Shown here in pieces: positions 1 through 5,017 of a DNA stretch of 5,082 bases. The notes beneath the pieces are model-generated. The model saw only the letters and a list, made by a program, of their open reading frames with translations. It was not told where the DNA came from and ran no database searches. Positions within the stretch are counted from its first letter, which is position 1. Every line of letters starts with the position of its first letter. This stretch comes from Lachnospiraceae bacterium UBA7188 (GTDB lineage Bacteria; Bacillota; Clostridia; Lachnospirales; Lachnospiraceae): positions 49,846 through 54,927 of the forward strand of contig DKVC01000288.1 in the NCBI GenBank assembly GCA_002490995.1. Direction: 5' to 3'. Position numbers and translations under genes: made by a program.

Positions 1-24
1 TCACTGCCTTAAGCAGTGACTTTT
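1..24 (+). terminator. Possible rho-independent terminator at left edge
   Basis: A perfect 7-bp stem, TCACTGC (1-7) with GCAGTGA (13-19), closes a 5-base loop and is followed by CTTTT (20-24). It could end transcription of a + strand gene lying left of the window. The stem is short and the T-run modest, so it may only be a hairpin of the structured stretch that follows. Confidence 0.3.
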
Positions 25-78
25 AGACCTGCCAGCCAGGTACTAACCTGAGGACACCACTGTAAATCCTGGCGGTCT
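25..78. other. Nested inverted repeat upstream of the AraC gene
   Basis: AGACC (25-29) and GCCAG (31-35), separated by one bulged T, pair with CTGGC (69-73) and GGTCT (74-78), giving a 10-bp stem. It encloses a perfect hairpin, CAGGT (37-41) with ACCTG (46-50) around the loop ACTA. If transcribed on the + strand this would be a folded leader of the AraC gene, but no riboswitch or T-box consensus is recognisable. No convincing -35/-10 pair was found in 1-204, so whether it is transcribed is unknown. Confidence 0.3.
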
Positions 79-183
79 GCAGTATAAATGTATAGCAAAG
101 ACACTGTCGCGACAGCGACTTTATGAGCGCTGCTGCGATGCAGAACAAAGGAGCGGCAAGGTAATGCGCTCACGAGAATATAT
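62..183 (+). repeat. Degenerate repeat, left copy (partner at 4005-4097)
   Basis: Bases 152-183 match 4066-4097 at 26 of 32 positions by my hand alignment (shared blocks AGCGGCAA, AATGCG, TCACGAG). A second block, GTCTGCA then GTATAA (75-87), recurs at 4020-4034 with two extra bases. The blocks are in the same order and orientation, but this copy has about 31 more bases between them, so the two are diverged with an indel. The copy sits directly upstream of the AraC ribosome-binding site. It also contains a perfect 12-bp palindrome, CTGTCGCGACAG (104-115), within the extra material. Confidence 0.5.
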
Positions 184-204
184 GACAGATCACAAAGGAG
201 TTCT

Positions 205-1146
205 ATGGAACATATACCTGTACATGAAATAATACCCGTACATGAAACCAAGACCCACGGAACCGCCGCACTTCCCTATACCGTTTACCATGGCCTCATC
301 CCGGAATTGATTCCTTCCTTTCCCCTGCACTGGCATGATGATTTCGAAGTAATCTATTGCGTGGCGGGACAGATGGAGGTCACGGTCTGGGGGCAGATTT
401 ACAGACTCTGCCCGGGAGACCTGGTGGCGATCCTTCCTCGCGGGATCCACTCTATTGACCAATGTGGGGAGAAAACCGCGGAGTATTTCAATATTATGTT
501 TCATCCGGCTCTTTTTAGGGGATCGGAAGAGGATCCCTGCTATGCAAAATATGTCCTCCCCTTCCTGAACGGCAAAAGAGTCCTGAAGTGTTTCCAACCA
601 AAAAGTTCCCTTTTTAATCAGGCAGTGACACCCTGCATTTTATCCATGCTGGAACACCGCAGGGAAGGCTATTCCACCCACGAACTGCTGATGAAATCTC
701 AACTCTTCCTGCTCCTTCATCATATGAACCTGTTCAGCACTGCCGCCACCGGAGACAACGGTCTTCTGCACCTGTCCTACGGCAGATTAAAAAATGCGCT
801 TTACTATGTGCAGCACTCTTATGACCAGGAGATTACCGTGCAAAAAGCCGCACAGCAATGCGGCTTTTCGGAGAGTCATTTTATGAAATTATTTCGGGAA
901 TTTACAGGGATGAGCTTTAACGCCTATCTGGTAAATTACCGTCTGGAACTGGCCGCCCGGCAGCTGTGGGAGACAGACCTCAGGGCAATTGACATAGCGG
1001 AAAACTGCGGCTTCCATAACCAGTCTTATTTTACCCGGGCCTTCCGGAAAAAGTACGGGAAAACGCCGTCGGAATATCGAAAAAGCCGCGGCTTTTCTAC
1101 ACACGGTAAAACGACGACCATGCCGTCCTCCCGTCGGCGTCCGTAA
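205..1146 (+). CDS. AraC-family transcriptional regulator with N-terminal cupin domain
   Basis: A 313-residue regulator expected to sense a small molecule, often a sugar or glycoside, and activate nearby genes. The N-terminal half is a cupin: HWH at 42-44, E48, PGD at 70-72 and H82 sit where this family usually has its small beta-barrel pocket. The C-terminal half has the two helix-turn-helix units, about 211-232 and 260-282, ending in the family signature GF..QSYFTRAFRKKYGKTPSEYR (269-292). The ATG follows AAAGGAG (194-200) at a short 4-base spacing. Residues 5-14 contain a tandem IPVHE repeat ahead of the cupin fold. The last about 19 residues (from R295) are a Ser/Thr/Arg-rich tail absent from the usual family end; their DNA is antisense to the PHP pseudogene and spans its probable terminator. 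The target genes are not evident; the converging pseudogene may once have been one. Family assignment is firm, ligand unknown. Confidence 0.95.
   Translation: MEHIPVHEIIPVHETKTHGTAALPYTVYHGLIPELIPSFPLHWHDDFEVIYCVAGQMEVTVWGQIYRLCPGDLVAILPRGIHSIDQCGEKTAEYFNIMFHPALFRGSEEDPCYAKYVLPFLNGKRVLKCFQPKSSLFNQAVTPCILSMLEHRREGYSTHELLMKSQLFLLLHHMNLFSTAATGDNGLLHLSYGRLKNALYYVQHSYDQEITVQKAAQQCGFSESHFMKLFREFTGMSFNAYLVNYRLELAARQLWETDLRAIDIAENCGFHNQSYFTRAFRKKYGKTPSEYRKSRGFSTHGKTTTMPSSRRRP
1080..1096 (-). terminator. Probable terminator of the decayed PHP gene, inside the AraC CDS
   Basis: The palindrome AAAAGCCGCGGCTTTT (1081-1096) starts directly after the TAG (1099-1097) of the PHP remnant and ends on the - strand in TTTTT (1084-1080). 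It can form an AAAAGC/GCTTTT stem around CGCG. Being symmetrical it might act in both directions, although it lies within the last codons of the AraC gene. It may now also serve transcripts running out of the ATPase gene. The stem is short. Confidence 0.45.
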
Positions 1147-1379
1147 GCTCGATACGCACCCACTCATGCTGCAATTTTATCCGGAAAGAGGCCTCACAGA
1201 TCCTGCCGCCTACCGTTGCCCGATCGTTTTCCCAGATCCAGTTAGTAAATCTCGCAGCCGTCAATTCCCTTCAGTCTGCACGCCTGTTCCGCCCTGTTCA
1301 TGAACCATGCCGGATGCGCAAGAATCGCAATTCCGCCGGCTTTATGCACCCCGTCAATGATATCCTGAACCTCCGGCTT
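1097..1379 (-). pseudogene. Remnant of a CehA/McbA-like PHP-domain metallohydrolase
   Basis: Two coding fragments on the - strand read as one decayed gene. Fragment 1 (1379-1245) encodes 45 residues beginning KPEVQDIIDGVHKAGG and including AILAHPAW, the histidine-containing PHP motif seen in phosphoesterase and amidohydrolase-like proteins of this class, and ends DGCEIY before a TAA. Fragment 2 (1243-1097), shifted by one base, encodes 48 residues with WVRIELTDADGRTAW, matching the C-terminal strand typical of these proteins, then TAG. The frame change is at an extra T at 1244. The family normally has roughly a hundred residues with further metal ligands between these parts, so I infer an internal deletion as well. 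The N-terminal half is absent: the upstream boundary is the ATPase stop codon. It converges with and overlaps the AraC gene by 50 bp. Functional product is very unlikely. Confidence 0.75.
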
Positions 1380-3086
1380 TCATAGTTTACATCCTTTCCC
1401 GAACCGGACTTCGCAGTCCTTCCGGTAGAAGGAAATTCCGTAGCAGTCAATCTTCTTATACCCTTCGGTCCGTAGTTCCTCCATGTACTTTTTATCGTAT
1501 ATCTGTTGTAGCGCCTTTTCCGCATCCACCTCTAATTCATCGATTGTTTCGGAAACCTTCAGTTCCAGGATAAAGGATCTCCCGCGCAGTGATGGGCTTT
1601 TTACCATAATATCGCTGCGCCCATTGCCGGACTCCCGGTTGGACTTCACCATGTAATTCTCGCTCTGGCTTAAAATCCCGGTCAGAAAACCGTGGTAGAA
1701 ATTTTCTGCGCTGTCATAGAAGCTGATAGTGGAAAAAAGCTGCTCGTTCAGAATCTCTTCCATCTTTTCTGCGTTTCCGTCTTCCATGGCGCGGTAGAAA
1801 TCCCGGAAATCCTGCTTCTCTATCCGCTGGCGGAACCACCCCAGAATCGTGGTCTGATAAATGGTTTTCACCTCTGTATTGGGAATCCGAACCCGAAGGA
1901 ACACAGCGGATTCTTTAAAGTATTCGCTCTGTTTTGTCAGATACCCGGTAAAATAGAGGAAATTCCACAGGTTCTCTCCCCTCTCATGCATATCCCCGTA
2001 AGTGACTTCCTCATGCACCTGTATATCCAGCGTCCCGCCGCTGAGAAGCCCTTCAATCTGCATCTGCATCTCCCTGTCTGCCCCTGCAATCATGTCCCTG
2101 ATGATGTCGTTGGAGCTGGTGTTGACCCAGTAGGGACGGGGAAACGCATTCGTATCAGCAATTACATCATACATATAGTTTATTACGCTCCAGGGATTAT
2201 AAACCTCCGCGGTTCCAAAGGTATATCCGTCATACCATTCCTTCATCATCGGAAAACGGCTCTCCACAGCATAGTAAGCCATCATCTGCATGACCTCCGC
2301 CTCAGTGAATCCAAAGTGCTCACTGTACTGCCGATCCAGTACGGAAACAATCCGCAGATGATTCAGTCCGGTAAAAATACTTTCCCTCGAAATCCGAAGA
2401 CATCCTGTAATCACTGCAAACTGCAGGTTGTCATTGGTCTTCAGCGCCGACTCGAACAGGGCGCGGATGAAATCCACCATTTTCTCGTAAAATCCCCGAA
2501 AATATGCATTCTCCAGCGGCACGTCATACTCGTCTATCAATATGACCGTATTCCTGCCCGTAATCTTTTGCATGCATTTGCTGAAGAACTTTAACGCGCT
2601 GCGGACCTGCTTTTCATCTGCCTTTTCATCTGCGATTTCCAGATACAGCTCATATTCCTTTAAGGTGAGCTTCTCCCTTCCTTTCTCAACGATATCTCTG
2701 TGCCGGTCAAATTCGGACGCTATTTCAGACTGCATCATGTAATAAGCCGTCTCGAAATTTTCCTGCTTTGCCGACTTTAAGGTCAGGTTCATCACCGGGT
2801 ACCTTCCCATCTGCTGCACATATGCTTCCCCGGCTTCCATGATTTTTAATCCCTGAAAAAGCTCTCTGTTCCGGGCATTCTTTTCTCCCTCCCCGGTGTC
2901 CTCAAAAAAGTACCGCAGCATACTGAGATTCAGCGTCTTGCCAAAGCGCCGAGGACGGGTAAACAGGTTTACTTTTCCTTTCAAGTCCAACAGTTCCTTC
3001 ATAAACATGGATTTATCCACATAATAATATCCTGTCTCTATAATATCTTTAAAATTCTCTACGCCGATCGGCAATGCTTTCTTCAT
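1380..3086 (-). CDS. AAA-ATPase-like protein with C-terminal PD-(D/E)XK nuclease-type domain
   Basis: A 568-residue protein with the order AAA-ATPase_like (PF09820 type) then PDDEXK_9 (PF08011, formerly DUF1703). The start KKALPIG.ENF then YYYVDKS is characteristic. The P-loop is the atypical RPRRFGKT (44-51), Walker B is VILIDEYD (181-188), and TGCLRISRESIFTGLN (227-242) is the conserved sensor-like block. The nuclease-type core is intact: D492 in GRSDI, E508 and K510 in ILELK, and a QxxY motif at 527-530. The length fits the family. The cellular role is not established; proposals include mobile-element or defence functions, and genomes often carry many paralogues. I chose the second of two adjacent ATGs (3086) because it is 7 bases from GGAGG; the first (3089) is 4 bases away, and a TTG at 3110 is less likely. 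A promoter and two small ORFs lie upstream. No disabling change is visible. Confidence 0.95.
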   Translation of the reverse strand: MKKALPIGVENFKDIIETGYYYVDKSMFMKELLDLKGKVNLFTRPRRFGKTLNLSMLRYFFEDTGEGEKNARNRELFQGLKIMEAGEAYVQQMGRYPVMNLTLKSAKQENFETAYYMMQSEIASEFDRHRDIVEKGREKLTLKEYELYLEIADEKADEKQVRSALKFFSKCMQKITGRNTVILIDEYDVPLENAYFRGFYEKMVDFIRALFESALKTNDNLQFAVITGCLRISRESIFTGLNHLRIVSVLDRQYSEHFGFTEAEVMQMMAYYAVESRFPMMKEWYDGYTFGTAEVYNPWSVINYMYDVIADTNAFPRPYWVNTSSNDIIRDMIAGADREMQMQIEGLLSGGTLDIQVHEEVTYGDMHERGENLWNFLYFTGYLTKQSEYFKESAVFLRVRIPNTEVKTIYQTTILGWFRQRIEKQDFRDFYRAMEDGNAEKMEEILNEQLFSTISFYDSAENFYHGFLTGILSQSENYMVKSNRESGNGRSDIMVKSPSLRGRSFILELKVSETIDELEVDAEKALQQIYDKKYMEELRTEGYKKIDCYGISFYRKDCEVRFGKGCKL

Positions 3087-3088
3087 CA

Positions 3089-3217
3089 TCACACCTCCCG
3101 CTCCTTCCAATGATTTTCCGAATTTCCCCTGTACCAGACGATACTGCTGCCTGTCTTCGCAAGCTTATTCCAGTACCCATGAAATCTGCTTTGAATAATA
3201 CCCTTCCGTGTCAACAT
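3089..3217 (-). CDS. Possible 42-residue leader ORF overlapping the ATPase start
   Basis: An ORF from ATG (3217-3215) to TGA (3091-3089) encodes 42 residues, beginning MLTRKGIIQS and including WNKLAKTGSSIVWYRG, with a basic/aromatic character and no membrane segment. I do not recognise it. Its stop overlaps the first ATPase ATG as TGATG, a layout typical of translational coupling. Against it, the ATG lies at the end of a good -10 box, so a transcript from that promoter would start downstream of this ATG. It could be expressed only from a promoter further upstream. It may equally be untranslated leader. Confidence 0.2.
   Translation of the reverse strand: MLTRKGIIQSRFHGYWNKLAKTGSSIVWYRGNSENHWKEREV
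3094..3098 (-). promoter_or_regulatory. Ribosome-binding site of the ATPase gene
   Basis: GGAGG on the - strand is followed by TGTG and then ATGATG. It gives 4 bases to the first ATG and 7 to the second, which favours the second. The same bases encode the last codons of the leader ORF, whose TGA (3091-3089) overlaps the first ATG. Confidence 0.8.
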
Positions 3218-3244
3218 TATACCCTATCCCACATTATTTCACAA
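3216..3244 (-). promoter_or_regulatory. Sigma-70-type promoter for the ATPase gene
   Basis: On the - strand TTGTGA (3244-3239), a spacer of exactly 17 bases and TATAAT (3221-3216) form a near-consensus promoter. Transcription would begin near 3209, leaving a leader of roughly 120 bases before the ATPase start. The -35 box overlaps the stop codon of the 38-residue ORF. No operator palindrome is evident around it. Confidence 0.55.
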
Positions 3245-3350
3245 TCGTTTCCTTGCGGCAATGCACACACAATAAGCACAGAGCTGCCGCAGCTAAAACA
3301 GTACTTCCTGCAACAGCCCCTGTTCTTATCCGTTCTTCCTTACTATACAT
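3234..3350 (-). CDS. Small single-span membrane protein (38 residues)
   Basis: ATG (3350-3348) to TAA (3236-3234) encodes 38 residues. A charged N-terminus, MYSKEERIR, is followed by a hydrophobic, alanine/leucine/cysteine-rich stretch at about 11-30 (TGAVAGSTVLAAAALCLLC) and a basic tail, HCRKETIVK. That pattern fits a one-helix membrane protein; three cysteines lie at 25-31. GGAGG precedes the ATG at 11 bases, somewhat long. It is co-oriented with and just upstream of the ATPase promoter, so it may share a transcript with that gene. I do not recognise the family. The organised charge-hydrophobic-charge layout plus the ribosome-binding site argue for a real gene, but chance remains possible at this size. 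Confidence 0.4.
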   Translation of the reverse strand: MYSKEERIRTGAVAGSTVLAAAALCLLCVHCRKETIVK

Positions 3351-3448
3351 ATCACTTTAAACCTCCACATTTTTTCAACATGAGATACATTCTAAGGAAG
3401 TGTCTGCAAATTACTGCTGCAAGTAATTGCTGATTTTACTGTGAAAGT

Positions 3449-3688
3449 CCTGTAACTTGCCTGCGGAACCGCGAGGGTTTCGTGTTCCCTTACACGAAAT
3501 CCCGAGACAGCTATGCGCTAAACCGCATGCCCTCCGCGGTTTGTGTGCATCTGCAATAAAACTCCCAGGCAATTCCCTTTATTGCCTTGCTTTCCTGCGA
3601 GGTGGGGCAGCCGGATGCATGGGAGTTTTATTGCATTTCCCGGTTTTGCCTAAAGATATTACAGGAACCGCTTCGCGAACCCTGTAAT
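3449..3688. repeat. Cluster of palindromes, candidate interspersed element
   Basis: Within about 240 bases there are several strong inverted repeats: GGG+TTTCGTGT (3475-3485) with ACACGAAA+CCC (3492-3503, one bulged T); AAACCGC (3520-3526) with GCGGTTT (3536-3542); a 16-bp stem at 3552-3635 (listed separately); and ATTACAGG (3658-3665) with CCTGTAAT (3681-3688), itself enclosing CGC-TTC-GCG. CCTGTAA at 3449-3455 is inverted relative to TTACAGG at 3659-3665, so a pair of ends frames most of the block. A weaker hairpin, ATTACT/AGTAAT (3410-3427), lies just outside. An open frame crosses 3457-3687 on the + strand but is explained by the palindromes and has no ribosome-binding site. I infer a non-coding structured or repetitive element, without being able to test copy number. 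Confidence 0.6.
3552..3635. repeat. 16-bp perfect inverted repeat with two inner hairpins
   Basis: TGCAATAAAACTCCCA (3552-3567) is exactly complementary to TGGGAGTTTTATTGCA (3620-3635). Inside are GGCAAT/ATTGCC (3568-3573 with 3581-3586) and the short CCT/AGG (3594-3602), so the whole can fold as a three-way junction. The stem contains an internal A-run on the left and T-run on the right but is not followed by a terminal T-tract, which argues against a simple terminator. Confidence 0.6.
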
Positions 3689-4047
3689 CAAAAGGAAATT
3701 GCAGCAGTTATTCTATCTTTCCGTCCACTTATTATCAAATGCTGACATACCGGGAAAGCACCGACTGCTACACCAGACATGCAAAATGCCTTGACCCCAT
3801 CCGGGATGACGTACGCTTCCGGAACCTGACCGAACGGATCCATGCGCTTATTGTAAAGAAATGCCGGCAGGAATAACTGATACATGTTTGCAACAATTTC
3901 CATTGTATTTCCGGGCATTTTCCAAACGGGCAATGTTCCTGCATCGGGATGAGCCAGAAAAAGGAAGGATGCAAACTTCTTTGGCGTGCAATATATACCC
4001 ACTAACGCAAATAATTGCCGTCTGCACAGTATAACGAGTGAACGCAT
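3688..4047 (-). other. Unrecognised open frame, probably non-coding or a remnant
   Basis: A - strand frame is open from an ATG at 4047 (a TTG at 4053 is also possible) to TGA at 3690-3688, about 119 residues. The C-terminal half (for example YNKRMDPFGQVPEAYVIPDG) has a protein-like composition, yet no family is recognisable, no GGAGG precedes the start, and the start lies inside the degenerate repeat. The + strand in the same register is also open from 3688 to a TAA near 3875, with an ending rich in Arg, Lys and Glu. Only one, or neither, can be coding. I treat it as a possible gene relic. Confidence 0.15.
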
Positions 4048-4097
4048 CGGCAATCCAGAGCTGAAAGCGGCAATTAAATGCGTTCACGAGTATAAAT
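4005..4097 (+). repeat. Degenerate repeat, right copy (partner at 62-183)
   Basis: This copy shares two collinear blocks with 62-183 (GTCTGCA..GTATAA at 4020-4034, and the 26/32 match at 4066-4097). It has its own internal structure: GTGAACGCAT (4038-4047) is exactly complementary to ATGCGTTCAC (4078-4087), and AATTGCCG (4013-4020) to CGGCAATT (4068-4075). The two pairs interleave, so in RNA they could form a pseudoknot. The left copy lacks these pairings, having ATGCGCTCAC only once. Confidence 0.5.
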
Positions 4098-4100
4098 TAC

Positions 4101-4144
4101 CCCTTCGGAATACAGAGAACACCATATCCTGTATTCCGAAAGGG
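4101..4144. repeat. 15-bp hairpin
   Basis: CCC plus TTCGGAATACAG (4101-4115) pairs with CTGTATTCCGAA (4129-4140) and GGG (4142-4144), with one bulged A at 4141 and a 13-base loop. Twelve of the pairs are contiguous. There is no T-run after it on either strand, so it is not a standard rho-independent terminator. It lies about 110 bases beyond the SDR stop and could stabilise or process that transcript's 3' end, or be part of the repeat-rich tract. Confidence 0.6.
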
Positions 4145-4180
4145 CATATATTATGCTCAAGGCCTCCAGATTTCGTACTC

Positions 4181-4224
4181 GCGCCCGGAAACATTTGCCA
4201 ACGAAATGTGTAACGGGCAAGCGC
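4181..4224. repeat. Imperfect long hairpin downstream of the SDR gene
   Basis: GCCCG (4183-4187) pairs with CGGGC (4214-4218) and ACATTT (4191-4196) with AAATGT (4204-4209); the outer GC (4181-4182) may add pairs with 4221-4224. Small internal loops separate the blocks. It starts about 30 bases after the SDR stop on the - strand. Lacking a T-tract, it is at best an atypical transcript end. Confidence 0.4.
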
Positions 4225-4255
4225 TTCCGCAGTGGATGTCTGCCACCCTTGTCTG

Positions 4256-5005
4256 TCAGGTTCTTGCAGCCCCGTCCACAGACAGGATCACGCCTGTCAC
4301 ATAGCTTGCCATATCGCTTGCAAGGTAGAGGAACGCATTTGCCACATCTTCCGGCTCACCCACGCGTCCGAGGGGAATGCCCGCGATGATTGGCTGAATC
4401 ACCGACTCCGGCAGCACAGCCACCATATCCGTCCTGGTGACGCCGGGTGCAACCGCGTTCACACGGATGTTATCCTTGCCCAGCTCCCTTGCAAGGGACT
4501 TGGTCAGGCCGTTTACCGCAAACTTGGATGTGGGGTACGCCACGCCTGAAGGCTGTCCGTAGATGCTGACCATGGAGCTGGTATTCAGGATAACGCCGCC
4601 TCCCTGCTCCTTCATCACCTTTGCGGCTGCCTGGGCGCAGTTAAATACCGCGTTGACGTTAAGTGCCATGGTTTTCGCAAAATCTTCCGGCTTGTAGTCG
4701 TAGAGACTGTCCCTTGCGGAGACGCCCGCGTTGTTCACCATGATGTCAAAGCTGCCGAAGGTCTCTTTCACTTTGGCCACTGCCTTTGCCACCTCTTCCG
4801 GATTCTGCAGATCAGGACACAGTCCCATTACCTTATAATCCGGATTCTCCGCTTTCAGCTTGTCCAGAGCCTTGTCTACCGTCTCCTGCCTGGAGCCGCA
4901 GAGCGCAACGGACGCGCCGTTGTCCAGATACAGCTTCACGATGGCATACCCGATTCCTCTCGTACCGCCTGTGACCATTGCAACCTTACCTTTTAATAAT
5001 TCCAT
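4256..5005 (-). CDS. SDR-family NAD(P)-dependent oxidoreductase (BaiA/FabG-like)
   Basis: A complete 249-residue classical short-chain dehydrogenase/reductase, a soluble Rossmann-fold enzyme that interconverts a hydroxyl and a keto group. The cofactor loop TGGTRGIG is at 12-19, D65 and NNAG (91-94) follow, and the catalytic set is N116, S144, Y157 and K161 (YPTSK). PG at 187-188 and the C-terminal VTGVILSVDGA (236-246) are typical. After strand 2 the residues are S38-R39 rather than an acidic residue, which suggests NADP(H). The sequence resembles clostridial BaiA-type bile-acid dehydrogenases and FabG-like reductases; the substrate cannot be read from it, and no other bai or fatty-acid gene is in view. 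ATG at 5005 follows GGAGG (5018-5014) at 8 bases. It appears to be the downstream gene of an operon, as the preceding stop overlaps that ribosome-binding site. No defect is visible. Confidence 0.95.
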   Translation of the reverse strand: MELLKGKVAMVTGGTRGIGYAIVKLYLDNGASVALCGSRQETVDKALDKLKAENPDYKVMGLCPDLQNPEEVAKAVAKVKETFGSFDIMVNNAGVSARDSLYDYKPEDFAKTMALNVNAVFNCAQAAAKVMKEQGGGVILNTSSMVSIYGQPSGVAYPTSKFAVNGLTKSLARELGKDNIRVNAVAPGVTRTDMVAVLPESVIQPIIAGIPLGRVGEPEDVANAFLYLASDMASYVTGVILSVDGAART

Positions 5006-5017
5006 TCTCTTTTCCTC

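Noticed and set aside
60..90. Promoter for the AraC gene using TATAAA at 83-88
   Set aside because: No acceptable -35 hexamer lies 16-18 bases upstream.
1692..2594. 300-residue + strand open frame
   Set aside because: It is antisense to the ATPase gene, whose motifs and ribosome-binding site are clear.
3457..3687. 76-residue + strand open frame
   Set aside because: It spans several perfect palindromes, begins with TTG without a ribosome-binding site and its residues follow the repeat arms.
3449..3688. Retron-type msr-msd RNA, because of the framing inverted ends and long perfect stem
   Set aside because: No reverse transcriptase is present in the window and the branching G and other retron marks cannot be identified.
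3688..3876. + strand frame ending in an Arg/Lys/Glu-rich helix
   Set aside because: No start with a ribosome-binding site and no recognisable family; the opposite strand in the same register is also open.
4013..4097. CRISPR array, from repeated ATGCG(T/C)TCAC motifs
   Set aside because: Only three diverged copies exist, one of them inverted, with no regular spacing and no cas gene.
4256..5005. Naming the SDR gene baiA or fabG
   Set aside because: Similarity is to the general family, no bai or fatty-acid neighbours are visible, and the cofactor residues differ from BaiA.
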